Source: Sphingopyxis sp. H073
GTDB taxonomy: Bacteria > Pseudomonadota > Alphaproteobacteria > Sphingomonadales > Sphingomonadaceae
Direction: 5' to 3'
Assembly (NCBI RefSeq): GCF_001468395.1
Contig: NZ_LNSG01000014.1
Location: 16,849 to 80,848, forward strand
Length of the DNA: 64,000 nt
Part shown: positions 1 through 8,602 of the stretch, in pieces
Layout: every line of letters begins with the position of its first letter
How positions within the stretch are numbered: the stretch's first letter is position 1
The notes under the pieces: generated by a model
What the model saw: the letters and a program-made list of their open reading frames with translations, nothing else
What the model was told of the DNA's origin: nothing
Databases searched by the model: none
Program-made: the position numbers and the translations under genes

Positions 1-1112
1 CCGGCACCTCGGCGGCGGTCGCGAACGGCTTCCCGGCCAATTCGCCGTACAACGCCGACCTGCCCTATGATATCAAGCAGTTCGCGATCTTCGGCGAGGT
101 CAGCTACGACATCACCGAAGCGCTGACCGCGACGGCGGGCGGCCGCTATTACGACTTCAAGGAAACGCGCAGCTTCACCTCGGGCGGCCTGTTCGCCAAC
201 GGCGACCGCCGCACCGACAGCACCAAGTCGGACGGCTTCACCCCGCGCTTCCTGCTGTCGTACGACGTGGCCGACAATGTGACGGTCAACGCGCAGGCGT
301 CGAAAGGCTTCCGCCTCGGCGGCGTCAACGATCCGCTCAACCTGCCGCTCTGCTCGCCCGCCGACGCGGCGCTGTTCGGCGGCTTCCAGAGCTATGACGA
401 CGAAAGCCTGTGGAACTACGAACTCGGCGTGAAATCGGGCGGCCGCGGCTTCACTTTCAACGCCGCGGGCTTCTACAACGACATCAAGAATCTGCAGGTC
501 ACGCTCGACGCCGGCAGTTGCTCGTCGCGCATCGTGTTCAACGTGCCGAAGGCGCATTCGATGGGCCTCGAATTCGAACTGGGGCTGAACCCGACCGAAG
601 GGCTCGATTTCAACCTGTCGGGCAGCATCATCGAGGCCGAATTCGACACCACCCTGCCCGGCGCACTGACGACCGCGACGGGCATTCGCGACGGCAACCG
701 CCTGCCGTCGGTACCGAAGTTCCAGTTGTCGGCCTCGGGCAGCTATGAATTCCCGGTCTCCGACACGGCGAAGGCCTATGTCGCGGCGTCGTTCCAGCAT
801 GTCGGGACGCGCTACACGCAGCCGGCGGACCAGGAAAACAACCCGCGCACCTTCGTCCACGGGCTGCCCTTCGGCGGCGCGCCGGCGAATGCATCGACGA
901 CGGTCGATCTCGAACTACCCGACTATCAACTCGTCAACCTCAGCGCCGGGGTCGACTTCGACAATGGCCTGTCGCTGATCGCGTACATCAACAATGTGTT
1001 CGACGAGAATGCGCTGCTCTCGTTCGATCGCGAGCGCGGCGGGCGTGCGCGGCTCGGCTATTCGGTCGGCCAGCCGCGGACCTTCGGGATCACCGCGCGC
1101 AAGACCTTCTGA
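1..1112 (+). CDS. TonB-dependent receptor, C-terminal part (5' end outside window)
   Basis: The frame is open from base 3 to the stop at 1110-1112 and gives about 369 residues of an outer-membrane beta-barrel. The repeated amphipathic strands, the phrases 'FTPRFLLSYDV', 'ASKGFRLGGVN' and 'YINNVFDE', and the terminal aromatic residue (ends ARKTF) are typical of the C-terminal barrel of TonB-dependent receptors. The plug domain and signal peptide lie before the window. The family imports siderophores, cobalamin, sugars or other large substrates with energy from TonB-ExbBD; the substrate cannot be read from this part. The FRLGG and NNVF motifs resemble the abundant sphingomonad receptors of unknown ligand. 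A strong terminator-like hairpin follows at 1277. Confidence 0.93.
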   Translation, partial: GTSAAVANGFPANSPYNADLPYDIKQFAIFGEVSYDITEALTATAGGRYYDFKETRSFTSGGLFANGDRRTDSTKSDGFTPRFLLSYDVADNVTVNAQASKGFRLGGVNDPLNLPLCSPADAALFGGFQSYDDESLWNYELGVKSGGRGFTFNAAGFYNDIKNLQVTLDAGSCSSRIVFNVPKAHSMGLEFELGLNPTEGLDFNLSGSIIEAEFDTTLPGALTTATGIRDGNRLPSVPKFQLSASGSYEFPVSDTAKAYVAASFQHVGTRYTQPADQENNPRTFVHGLPFGGAPANASTTVDLELPDYQLVNLSAGVDFDNGLSLIAYINNVFDENALLSFDRERGGRARLGYSVGQPRTFGITARKTF

Positions 1113-1276
1113 ACGGTAAAGGGAGCGGGCTTCTCTTCGCAGACATCCGCTCCCGAAACTGCACAAAAGACTGCACAATTTTTAGGCGCGGGTGCCGCAA
1201 TTTTAGCCTTCCCAACATGACATTAATATGGCATTCATTGCGTCAACAGTTTCAGGAGGGGAGAGCCTGAAAGGCT

Positions 1277-1308
1277 GGGCCGGGACGAAAGTTCCGGCCC
1301 TCTTTTTT
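1277..1308 (+). terminator. Strong rho-independent terminator; possible 3' end of a small RNA
   Basis: A 10-bp stem (GGGCCGGGAC / GTTCCGGCCC, one G-T pair) closed by a GAAA tetraloop is followed by TCTTTTTTT on the plus strand. It lies 165 bases after the TonB receptor stop and points into the convergent gene at 1347. A smaller hairpin, AGCCT-GAA-AGGCT, sits directly before it at 1264-1276. The long distance from the receptor stop leaves open that this is the 3' end of a separate small RNA rather than only the receptor terminator. Confidence 0.8.
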
Positions 1309-1346
1309 TGTGCGCAGCAAATTGCTGCGCTCCAAACTCCCTATTT

Positions 1347-1816
1347 TCAGCCATTTGTGCGGCGATAGCGCAGCATGGCGAACAGCCGCCAGCTCCCGTC
1401 TTCCTGCAGAATCGAATCGCGACGGTCAGTATTCCGCCCTCTTCGAGAACATAGGTGGAGCGCCCGATCTCGACATCGGCGCTGCCCCATTGCGTCCACC
1501 ATGCTGCACCCGAAATTCCGCCCGCGACGGGCCGGGTCCGACCATAGCTGTCGGCCCATTTTCCGCGCACGCGGCCCTTCGCGTCGAACGCATAATTTGC
1601 ATCGGCCGAATATTGGACGGCCGGCGTTCCACCGATGCTCAAGCGATAGGCAAGGCGCGTCGCCCCGCCTCCGTCCGGCGCAATGTCGAGCGTTGCCGTC
1701 GCGGGCTTTCCGAACGCCTGCCCTTCCCCCGTCCAGTGGCCGTGCCACGCGGCAAGCGACGGCGCTTCAGCGGGTACGGCGGGGGCGATGAGCGCGGCGG
1801 CCCACCAGAGCGACAT
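1347..1816 (-). pseudogene. Small secreted protein of unknown function, frameshifted
   Basis: The reading starts at ATG 1816, overlapping the TGA of the upstream VOC gene by one base, with a hydrophobic N-terminus (SLWWAAALIAPAVPAEA) that looks like a signal peptide. The first 125 or so residues read well (WHGHWTGEGQAFGK...). Near 1418 the sense frame is lost: the continuing frame becomes cysteine-rich nonsense, while the neighbouring frame gives the natural-looking tail DSILQEDGSWRLFAMLRYRR and a stop at 1347-1349. Inserting one C at that point (ACCGTC-CGCGAT) restores a single protein of about 156 residues. It may be a real inactivation or a sequencing error. I do not recognise the family with certainty; it resembles small lipocalin-like DUF1579-type proteins. 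Confidence 0.6.
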
Positions 1817-2190
1817 CACGTCGCCATTTCCGACTGCGAGAACATGAAGGCATTGCCATCGGGGTCGTAGAAGGTGAGCAGCTTCACGAGGCCCGGAATA
1901 TGCTGGATGTCACCGTCCTGCCGGACGCCTTCGCCATCGAGATGCGCCTTTGCCGCCTCGATATCCGCGACCTCGAACACGTTCGTCGCGCCGCCGCCCT
2001 GCGTCACGGCTTCGACCTGGCTGAGCCCGATGTTCACCCCGGTCATCGGCGTCGCCAGTTCGCACCAGCCAATCGCGTCGGCGCGGTAGAGCAGCTTGCA
2101 CTGCAGGACGCGCTCGTACCATAGGATCGACGCGTCGATGCTCGTGACGCCCATCGAACAGGTGAGCTCGGATCCGATCTGAAGCGCCAT
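1816..2190 (-). CDS. VOC family (glyoxalase-fold) protein
   Basis: The protein is 124 residues from ATG 2190, which is preceded by a good ribosome-binding site (GGGAGGG, 8 bases upstream). A longer start at 2244 is possible but has no better signal. It carries the betaalphabetabetabeta pattern of the vicinal-oxygen-chelate fold: an early 'SIDASILWYERVL' segment, 'GVNIGLSQVE', and the C-terminal 'KLLTFYDPDGNAFMFSQ' that in glyoxalase and bleomycin-resistance proteins holds the last metal ligand region. The substrate is unknown. It is divergent from an HxlR regulator at 2286 and is translationally coupled to the broken gene downstream, so it is probably controlled by that regulator. Confidence 0.85.
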   Translation of the reverse strand: MALQIGSELTCSMGVTSIDASILWYERVLQCKLLYRADAIGWCELATPMTGVNIGLSQVEAVTQGGGATNVFEVADIEAAKAHLDGEGVRQDGDIQHIPGLVKLLTFYDPDGNAFMFSQSEMAT

Positions 2191-2256
2191 GTCATTCCCT
2201 CCCTTGCCGAAGCCGCGCGCCGACCGGAGAATCGCCTCGGCCATATCGCTTGCCTC

Positions 2257-2276
2257 TATAGTCCGGTTTGTATAGT
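2257..2276. promoter_or_regulatory. Candidate HxlR operator in the divergent VOC/hxlR promoter
   Basis: Two direct TATAGT units (2257-2262 and 2271-2276), 14 bases apart start to start, lie between the divergent VOC gene and the HxlR regulator. HxlR proteins often bind AT-rich repeats of the type ACTATA in the shared promoter of the gene they control. The site is seen in the sequence; its function is inferred. Confidence 0.4.
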
Positions 2277-2285
2277 TAGTTGCAA

Positions 2286-2828
2286 ATGCGGTCAAGCAAG
2301 CCCGACCCTCTGCTCGCCCAGCTCGGCAGCCATCGCTGGCTTGTCCCGTTGCTCGCCGACCTCGCGGCGCACAAGGGCGCCCGCTTCGTCGAGCTGATCC
2401 AGCGGCTCGGTCTGTCGCGCGACAGCCTGACGCGCACCCTCGACGCCGCAGCGGCGATCGGCTGGGTGCAGCGCAACCCCGGTCACGGCCATCCGCTCCG
2501 CCCCGAATATATCCTGACCGAACAGGGTCAGGCCGCCGCCGCGCGCGCCGCAACGATTGCCGAGGCGCAGGGTGCGATCGGCCTGCCGCCGGGCGCCGCG
2601 ACGCGCTGGGGCCTGCCGCTCGTCGCCGGGATCGGCGCAGGACACGACCGCTTCAATGCGCTCGCGCGCCTCCTCGCGCCCGCGACCCCCCGCGCGCTGT
2701 CGCAGGGGCTGACCGCGCTCGGCAAGCATGGGCTGGTGACGCGCGAGATCCTCGACCTGCGCCCGCCGGCAAGCCGCTACGATCTGACGAAGAGCGGCGC
2801 GCTGCTCGCCGCTGCCTGTGCTGCGTGA
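2286..2828 (+). CDS. HxlR/MarR-like winged-helix transcriptional regulator
   Basis: The protein has about 180 residues. The N-terminal 90 residues (WLVPLLADLAAHKGARFVEL, then LGLSRDSLTRTLDAA and a basic wing with HPLRPEYILTEQG) match the HxlR winged-helix fold. The C-terminal half repeats the pattern (HDRFNALARLLA, PRALSQGLTALGKHGLV, PASRYDLTKSG), so this is a tandem two-winged-helix regulator, longer than a single-domain HxlR (about 110 residues). The start is ATG 2286; a TTG at 2280 is also possible. It is divergent from the VOC gene and probably controls it and itself. The inducer is unknown. Confidence 0.85.
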   Translation: MRSSKPDPLLAQLGSHRWLVPLLADLAAHKGARFVELIQRLGLSRDSLTRTLDAAAAIGWVQRNPGHGHPLRPEYILTEQGQAAAARAATIAEAQGAIGLPPGAATRWGLPLVAGIGAGHDRFNALARLLAPATPRALSQGLTALGKHGLVTREILDLRPPASRYDLTKSGALLAAACAA

Positions 2829-2852
2829 ACACCGGCGAAAGCCGGGGTTCAC
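2825..2852. terminator. Hairpin between two convergent genes
   Basis: A 12-bp stem with one mismatch (GTGAACACCGGC / GCCGGGGTTCAC) closed by GAAA occupies the whole gap between the hxlR stop (2826-2828) and the GMC oxidoreductase stop (2853). It can serve both strands. The core CCGGCGAAAGCCGG recurs at 11414-11431, so it is also a member of a dispersed repeat family. Confidence 0.65.
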
Positions 2853-4439
2853 TCAAGCCAGCGCCGCCTTCACGAAATCGGCCGCGCGTTCGCCGATCAT
2901 GATGCTCGGGGCATTGGTGTTGCCCGACACCAGCCGCGGCATGATGCTCGCATCGGCGACCCACAGGGCGTGGATGCCACCCAGCTTCAGCGTCGGATCG
3001 ACCACCGCATCGGCATCGCTCCCCATCCGGCACGTCCCCACGGGGTGATAGACGGTGTCGGCGCGGCTGCGGATCAGCGCGTCGAGCGCGGCATCGTCGT
3101 CGATGTCGACCGGATGCCGGTCGACGCCGGAATAGTCCGAAAGCGGCGGCGCGGCGACGATGCGGTGCATCATCCGTACGCCCGCCCGCAACGTCGCGAG
3201 GTCGCGCTCGTCGGTCAGGAAACCCGGATCGATCACCGGCGCCGCCGCCGCATCGGCCGACGCGAGCGTCACCGACCCGCGGCTCTCGGGACGCAGCACG
3301 CAGGCATGGACCGAAAAGCCGTGCCCCTTCACCTTCGTCCGCCCGTGATCCTCGAGCATCGCGGGGACGAAATGATACTGAATGTCGGGCGCGGGCAGGT
3401 CGGGCCGCGATTTCCAGAAGCCGCCCGCCTCGGCGAAGCAGGTCGTCATGATCCCGGTGCGCCGGGTGCGATGTTCGAAGATCGCCTTCACCATCCGCCA
3501 TGTGCCGGCTAGGCTGTCGCCGAGCGGATCGGTCGAGCGCGTTTCCCAGCTCGACACATAGTCGATATGGTCCTGCAGGTCGGCGCCCACCGCCGGACGG
3601 TCGGCGACGATGTCGATCCCCTTGTCCCTGAGGTGCGCCGCGGGCCCGATCCCCGAGAGCATCAATATCTGCGGGCTGTTGAACGCCCCCGCCGACAGGA
3701 TCACCCCGCCGCGCGCGCGCAGCGTCTCGCGTTTCGATCCGCGCCGGATCACCACGCCGGTCGCGCGGCCGTCCTCGACGACGATCTTCTCGACCAGCGC
3801 CCCGGTGCGCACCGCGAAATTGGCCCGCTCGCGCAGCGGTTCGACATAGGCGCGCGCTGCCGACCAGCGCTCGCCCGCCCTCTGCGTCACCTGATAGAGG
3901 CCGAACCCCTCTTGGTTGGCGCCGTTGAAATCGGCCGTTCGCGGCAGTTGCAGCGCCGCCGCGCTCTCGACGAAGCGCTTGCTCGTCACATTGGGCCAGC
4001 GCTGGTCCATGACGTTGAGCGGTCCATCGGCGCCGTGGAAGTCGTCGGCGCCGCGCTCATTTCCCTCGGCGCGCTTGAAATAAGGGAGCACGTCGGCATA
4101 GCTCCACCCCGTCGCGCCGAGCGACGCCCACTGGTCGTAATCGAAGGCATGGCCGCGGATATAGACCATCGCGTTGATCGCGCTCGACCCGCCGAGCCCG
4201 CGCCCGCGCGGCTGGTATCCGGTGCGTCCGTTCAGCCCCTTCTGCGGCACCGTCTCATACCGATAGTTCGACGCGTCGGGGATGAAGGGCATGAAGCCCG
4301 GCGTCTTGACCCGCACCGTGTCGTTGCGCCCGCCCGCCTCGACCAGACAGACCGTGCGGGTGCCATCCTCGGCGAGCCGCCCCGCCGCCGCACTCCCCGC
4401 GCTGCCGCCGCCGATGACGATGATGTCGAACTGATCCAT
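2853..4439 (-). CDS. GMC family FAD-dependent oxidoreductase (choline/alcohol dehydrogenase-like)
   Basis: The protein has 528 residues, the normal size for the family. It opens with the FAD-binding motif [10 protein letters not shown] (residues 6-15), has the first GMC signature ([19 protein letters not shown], near 79-97), the second ([16 protein letters not shown], near 252-267), and the C-terminal catalytic region with HPVGTCRMG (about 465) and SGNTNAP (about 505), supplying the His and Asn that act in hydride transfer. No signal peptide is visible, so it is probably cytoplasmic. The substrate is an alcohol; choline specificity cannot be claimed. The start has a GAGGGAGAG ribosome-binding site. 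No obvious operon partner lies upstream. Confidence 0.93.
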   Translation of the reverse strand: MDQFDIIVIGGGSAGSAAAGRLAEDGTRTVCLVEAGGRNDTVRVKTPGFMPFIPDASNYRYETVPQKGLNGRTGYQPRGRGLGGSSAINAMVYIRGHAFDYDQWASLGATGWSYADVLPYFKRAEGNERGADDFHGADGPLNVMDQRWPNVTSKRFVESAAALQLPRTADFNGANQEGFGLYQVTQRAGERWSAARAYVEPLRERANFAVRTGALVEKIVVEDGRATGVVIRRGSKRETLRARGGVILSAGAFNSPQILMLSGIGPAAHLRDKGIDIVADRPAVGADLQDHIDYVSSWETRSTDPLGDSLAGTWRMVKAIFEHRTRRTGIMTTCFAEAGGFWKSRPDLPAPDIQYHFVPAMLEDHGRTKVKGHGFSVHACVLRPESRGSVTLASADAAAAPVIDPGFLTDERDLATLRAGVRMMHRIVAAPPLSDYSGVDRHPVDIDDDAALDALIRSRADTVYHPVGTCRMGSDADAVVDPTLKLGGIHALWVADASIMPRLVSGNTNAPSIMIGERAADFVKAALA

Positions 4440-4534
4440 GCTATCGACTCTCCCTCGTGCCGCCTGCAGCGGTCACCCGGATGCTTACATGAATGTCATT
4501 AGCGAGCGAAGCAAGCTGCGAGATGCAGCAGCCG

Positions 4535-4840
4535 TCAGAGACAGTTGCCGTTAAGGCAGGCAATGGCGAGGATGATCAGCGGAATGCTGAGCACTGCCGG
4601 GATCATCAGCATCGCGCAGCCGCCGGCGATGAGCCGGCCATCACCCTGTCGCCATGCAAGAGCCGCGCCCATCAAATAGAGCAACACAGCGCCGATGATC
4701 AGGTAGCCGGAAAAACCAACGGTAACGTCGACACCGGCATAGGCGCCTAGGAGGATAAGAATCAGCGGGACGGCTCCTGCGACCAGCGCGACCATATCCC
4801 AGTGTTTCCAACGTGCGACGCCGTTCATAGCAAACGACAT
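4535..4840 (-). CDS. Small membrane protein of unknown function
   Basis: The 101-residue product has three hydrophobic helices: about residues 15-36 (MVALVAGAVPLILILLGAYA), 42-61 (FSGYLIIGAVLLYLMGAALA) and 70-95 (LIAGGCAMLMIPAVLSIPLII). It starts one base after the stop of the fatty-acid hydroxylase gene (4842), so the two are probably cotranscribed. I do not recognise the family. The tail CLNGNCL has two cysteines. Confidence 0.6.
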   Translation of the reverse strand: MSFAMNGVARWKHWDMVALVAGAVPLILILLGAYAGVDVTVGFSGYLIIGAVLLYLMGAALAWRQGDGRLIAGGCAMLMIPAVLSIPLIILAIACLNGNCL

Positions 4841-4841
4841 C

Positions 4842-5756
4842 TCACTCTGCCGGCTCCTCGCTCGCCCGCCCCGCGACCCAGCGTTCCTTGATCATCGCGC
4901 TCGTCGCGCGGCTGCCATCGTGGCTCCAGCCGGGCTCGCGCCACATATAGGAGAGCTTGTGCCGCCACGGCGCGCGCCAGACATCCTTCGCGATCCCGAC
5001 CCATTCATGCACCGCCGCCCAGACGATGTTGAAGCTGCCGAGCTGCTTGACGATGCCATAGCGCACCGGCTCGTCGTCACGCTCGGCGACGAAGCTGCCG
5101 AACATCCTGTCCCAGATGATGAAGACCCCCGCATAATTGGCATCGAGATAGCGCGGGTTGACGCCATGATGGACGCGATGGTGCGACGGCGTGTTCATCA
5201 CCGCCTCGAACCATTTGGGCATCCGGCCGATCGCCTCGGTATGGATCCAGAACTGGTAGATGAGGTTCAGCCCCGCGCAGAAGAAGACCATCGCGGGCGG
5301 AAAGCCGATCAGGAACAGCGGCAGGCGGAACAGGAAGCCCAGGCTGATGAAGCCCGTCCAGGTCTGCCGCAGCGCGGTCGAGAGATTATAATGCTGCGAG
5401 CTGTGATGGATGACGTGGCTCGCCCAGAACCAGCGCACGCGGTGCGCGCTGCGATGGAAGACATAATAAGCGAGATCGTCGAGGAAGAAGCAGAGGATCC
5501 ACGCCCACCACCATGTCTTGAAGTCGATCCCGATGTCGAACAGGCGGTACTGGTGCAGCCACACCGCCATCGCGATGACCATCCCGCCGACGAGCGCGCT
5601 CGCGACCTGGCTCCCGGTGCCGAGCAGCAGCGAGGTCAGCGTGTCGCGCGCCTCGTACCGGCTGCGGTCGCGGCGCAGCGCGACGACCATCTCGGCGATC
5701 AGCAGCAGGATAAAGGCCGGGATCGCGTAGGTGACGGGATCGGGCAGCTTATCCAT
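4842..5756 (-). CDS. Fatty acid hydroxylase superfamily (sterol desaturase) membrane protein
   Basis: The 304-residue integral membrane protein carries the three histidine boxes of the di-iron hydroxylase superfamily: HRSAH (101-105), HVIHHSSQHYN (114-124) and HHRVHH (192-197), between hydrophobic helices. These enzymes use a di-iron centre and O2 to hydroxylate or desaturate lipids; bacterial members act on fatty acids, hopanoids or carotenoids. The substrate is unknown here. Its start overlaps the end of the upstream small gene by 8 bases, and a tiny membrane gene follows after one base. A second superfamily member lies 0.9 kb upstream at 6641, which suggests a shared lipid-modifying role. 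Confidence 0.9.
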   Translation of the reverse strand: MDKLPDPVTYAIPAFILLLIAEMVVALRRDRSRYEARDTLTSLLLGTGSQVASALVGGMVIAMAVWLHQYRLFDIGIDFKTWWWAWILCFFLDDLAYYVFHRSAHRVRWFWASHVIHHSSQHYNLSTALRQTWTGFISLGFLFRLPLFLIGFPPAMVFFCAGLNLIYQFWIHTEAIGRMPKWFEAVMNTPSHHRVHHGVNPRYLDANYAGVFIIWDRMFGSFVAERDDEPVRYGIVKQLGSFNIVWAAVHEWVGIAKDVWRAPWRHKLSYMWREPGWSHDGSRATSAMIKERWVAGRASEEPAE

Positions 5757-6156
5757 GCCTCAACTCGCGCATCCGGCTCGCCCACATCCCCGCGTCCTTG
5801 CCCAATTGCAGCGTCACGGCGCCGAAGGTCTTCTCCGGCATCGTCAGCGTCAGGAAATCCTTGTCGAGCCGCCCGACCGTCGCCGCGTCGACCGGGCGCG
5901 CCGCGAAATGATTGCCGTGCGCGCGCACCAGCATCATCCGCCCTTCGGCGTTGCGCACGATCGCCGCGAAACCCGCGCGGTCGCGCGCGACCTCGGTGCC
6001 GCGAAACCCCGCCTCGGCCTCCTCGGCGAGACGGATCGCATGCGCCGCATCCTCGATCCGCGGGTCGGCGCCCAGCCCCATCCGCCCGACCAGCCAGGCG
6101 ATAAACAGCACCGCGACCAGCGACGCGCCGGTCTGGATCAGGTCGGTCGCCGTCAC
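5749..6156 (-). CDS. Membrane-anchored protein of unknown function
   Basis: The 135-residue protein has one N-terminal membrane helix (about residues 7-27, IQTGASLVAVLFIAWLVGRMG) followed by a soluble domain with 'HAIRLAEEAEAGFRGTEVARDRAGFAAIVRNAEGR'. Its start overlaps the stop of the upstream phosphatase-like gene (ATGA, 6153-6156) and its end overlaps the hydroxylase start by 8 bases, so it sits in a translationally coupled operon. I do not recognise the soluble domain. Confidence 0.75.
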   Translation of the reverse strand: MTATDLIQTGASLVAVLFIAWLVGRMGLGADPRIEDAAHAIRLAEEAEAGFRGTEVARDRAGFAAIVRNAEGRMMLVRAHGNHFAARPVDAATVGRLDKDFLTLTMPEKTFGAVTLQLGKDAGMWASRMRELRHG

Positions 6157-6587
6157 TTCTCGCCTGCCAGCGCGTCCAGCATCGGCCGCAGCCCGGCGAG
6201 GTCATAGCCCGCCTTAGCAGCCGCATCGACGATCGCGCCGACTTCCGCGCCGCCGCGCGCCTGCGTCAGGGCCCACAGATGCGTCGAGCGCGTGCCCGAC
6301 CGGCAATAGGCCAGGATCGGGCCCGTCGCGTCGGCCAGCAGCTTGTCCAGCGCATCGATCTGCGCATGGCTGAACCCCGAATGGCCGACCGGGATCGCGG
6401 CATAGGCGATACCCTCGGCCGCAGCGGCGTGGGCGATATCGCCCCCTTGCGGCGCCGAAGGCTCCTCGCCGTCGGGACGGTTGTTGACGATCATCGCAAA
6501 GCCCTGCGCCTTGGCCTCGGCAACATCCTCGATCGAGATTTGCGGGGCGACACTGAAGCCGGCGGACAGGGGTCTGAAATCGCTCAT
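6153..6587 (-). CDS. TIGR01244 family protein (DUF442, dual-specificity phosphatase/sulfurtransferase-like)
   Basis: The 144-residue protein has the DUF442 layout: an N-terminal 'FRPLSAGFSVAPQISIEDVAEAKAQGF', then 'IVNNRPDGEEP' and the active-site loop CRSGTRS (about 103-109), a CX5R phosphatase motif. Relatives are the phosphatase-like domain of Blh beta-lactamase-like hydrolases, involved in sulfide or persulfide handling. The catalytic Cys and Arg are both present. It is the first gene of a coupled run leading to the fatty-acid hydroxylase at 4842. Substrate is unknown. Confidence 0.85.
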   Translation of the reverse strand: MSDFRPLSAGFSVAPQISIEDVAEAKAQGFAMIVNNRPDGEEPSAPQGGDIAHAAAAEGIAYAAIPVGHSGFSHAQIDALDKLLADATGPILAYCRSGTRSTHLWALTQARGGAEVGAIVDAAAKAGYDLAGLRPMLDALAGEK

Positions 6588-6640
6588 CGCTGCGATCTAC
6601 TCCCGCCGCCCGCTTGCTGACAAGCCGGAAAGCAACCCTG

Positions 6641-7453
6641 TCAGGCGGTCGCCTCCGCCCGATCCGCAGCGTGCTCCGCCGGGCGCGAGACGACCTCATG
6701 GAACCGCTCGGCATATTTGGGATGCTCGGTCCCCATCCATTTGTCCCACCAGGTGAAATAGAGGCCGTAATTGGTGTTGAAGCCGCCGCTGTGATGCAGG
6801 TCGTGGTGCGTCGTCGTGTTGATCCAGCGCGTCGCCGGCGTCGACAGCCACCAGCGCGGGTGCAGCTCGAAACCGGCATGACCCATCGCGTTGCGGACGA
6901 TCTGGAAGTTGATCCACAGGAACATGACCCACACCGGCGTCGCTACGAAAAAGAGCCAGATCGGCACGAACAGGATCATCACGAACGCCTCGGGGATGGC
7001 GAAGCTGTAGGCGGCCCAGGGCGTCGGGGTGATCGAGCGATGGTGCGCGCGGTGGAAACGTTTAAACAGTCTGGGATGGTGCATCGCGCGGTGGACCCAG
7101 TAGAAATAGGCGTCGTGCGCGACGACGATCGCCGCGAGCAGCGCCATGTCGCCCCAGATGCCGTAACTCCCCTCGAAACGGTGCAGCACCCCTGCATCGA
7201 CGCCCCAGACGATGAACAGCGCGACGAACAGATATACGCCGACCGTCTGCAGCGATTGCAGGAATTCGCGGCGCTTGTCGGCGGCACTCGCCTCGCGCGC
7301 CTGGATCTTGCGCGCGGCGATGCTCGACCGGCGCAGCCCCCAGACGACCGCGCTGGTGACGCTCGCGGCGACGAGATAGCGGCCGAAGTCGAAGGCGAAC
7401 ATCGCCGGGCCCTTTTCGAGCAATATGGCGAGGGGAGGAATGGATGCGATCAT
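6641..7453 (-). CDS. Fatty acid hydroxylase superfamily (sterol desaturase) membrane protein, second copy
   Basis: The 270-residue membrane protein has histidine boxes HRAMHH (121-126), HRAHH (134-138) and HHDLHH (216-221), the di-iron ligands of the superfamily, plus hydrophobic helices near 67-85, 100-118 and 150-185. It is only distantly similar to the other copy at 4842, so the two probably act on different lipids. It lies 75 bases downstream of an AraC regulator with a membrane sensor domain, the most likely controller. Confidence 0.9.
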   Translation of the reverse strand: MIASIPPLAILLEKGPAMFAFDFGRYLVAASVTSAVVWGLRRSSIAARKIQAREASAADKRREFLQSLQTVGVYLFVALFIVWGVDAGVLHRFEGSYGIWGDMALLAAIVVAHDAYFYWVHRAMHHPRLFKRFHRAHHRSITPTPWAAYSFAIPEAFVMILFVPIWLFFVATPVWVMFLWINFQIVRNAMGHAGFELHPRWWLSTPATRWINTTTHHDLHHSGGFNTNYGLYFTWWDKWMGTEHPKYAERFHEVVSRPAEHAADRAEATA

Positions 7454-7528
7454 GGCGTCGTCCTTTTCGGTGGATGACCGGCATGAAGCAGTTCTGCGCT
7501 GCGCCAGCCGCGCACAGTCGAAAATCGA

Positions 7529-8587
7529 CTAGCCGATTCCGGAATCGGCGAGGCGGGCGGCGCGATACTCGCTCGGCGTCATCCCCTCGGCGTCGCGAAA
7601 GGCGCGGTTGAACGGGCCGAGCGAACCAAAGCCCGCATCGAGCGCGATCGTCAGGATCGGCACCTCGCGCTGCGCCGGATCGGCGAGCGCCGAGCGCACT
7701 TCGTCGAGGCGAAAGCCGTTGAGAAAGGCCGTGAAGTTGCGATGCCCCATCTCGCCGTTGATCGCGCGCCGCACGCGATATTCGGGCTCGCCGAGCCGCG
7801 CCGCGAGCGCTGCGATGCTGAACCCTTCGGCGCGATAGGCGCGCTCCTCGGCCATCACGACGCGAAGCCGCTGCGCGAGCGCCGAAGGCTCGGCGGGCCG
7901 CGCGGCCGGAGTCGGCGCGGCGTCGGGCACCGCGAACAGCTCGGCCGAGCGGAAGCGATAGAGGCCGATCGAAACGATGAAGGTCACGACGAGGATCGCG
8001 GCAAGCGTCAACGTCCGCGCCATATCGTGGCTCATATCGCGATAGTGAAACATCTCGAGGAAGCTGACCCAGATCACGAAGCCGCCGATCGCGCCGACGA
8101 CACCGAGGCGGAAGCTGCGCCGCGCCTCGATTAGGTCGTTCGCGCGCCCACGCCACGCAATCCACATCCCCGCGATCGCAAAGGCGAACATGCCGATGCG
8201 CACGAGGATCCAGATCGCCGGGCTGAAATCGCCCGTCGCGGCGATCAGCACGACCTGGATCAGCGGCAGCGCACCGAACGCCGAGACGAGCGCCCAGCTT
8301 TGCCAGCCGATCCGCCGCCGGTCGTCGAACCACAGCCGCGCGAAGAGCCAGAACAGCGCGGGCACCATCACCGACAGCGCATCGGCGATCACATAGGGGA
8401 AAAGCGTCGCGCCGCCGGGATGCAGGACACGCGCCAGCAGGTAGGCGATGATGGTCCCGTTCATCGCGATCGCCACCCGCGCCGCCGGCACCGCGCGATG
8501 GTCGCGCCACAGGATCGCGATCCACAACAGGAACAGCACCGTCGCGCCGCCGCGAATCATCGGGTCGATAAGGTCGAGCGCCCCCAT
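7529..8587 (-). CDS. AraC family regulator with N-terminal membrane domain
   Basis: The 352-residue protein has about seven hydrophobic helices in residues 10-215, then a C-terminal AraC DNA-binding domain (about 240-345). The latter has 'EGFSIAALAARLGEPEYRVRRAING' as first helix-turn-helix and 'VPILTIALDAGFGSLGPFNRAFRDAEGMTPSEYR' as the second helix-turn-helix with AraC signature. Such membrane-bound AraC proteins are common in sphingomonads and Bacteroidetes and probably sense a membrane or periplasmic signal. It precedes the hydroxylase gene at 6641 on the same strand. Confidence 0.92.
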   Translation of the reverse strand: MGALDLIDPMIRGGATVLFLLWIAILWRDHRAVPAARVAIAMNGTIIAYLLARVLHPGGATLFPYVIADALSVMVPALFWLFARLWFDDRRRIGWQSWALVSAFGALPLIQVVLIAATGDFSPAIWILVRIGMFAFAIAGMWIAWRGRANDLIEARRSFRLGVVGAIGGFVIWVSFLEMFHYRDMSHDMARTLTLAAILVVTFIVSIGLYRFRSAELFAVPDAAPTPAARPAEPSALAQRLRVVMAEERAYRAEGFSIAALAARLGEPEYRVRRAINGEMGHRNFTAFLNGFRLDEVRSALADPAQREVPILTIALDAGFGSLGPFNRAFRDAEGMTPSEYRAARLADSGIG

Positions 8588-8602
8588 GCGCGCCCTGCTA
8601 GC

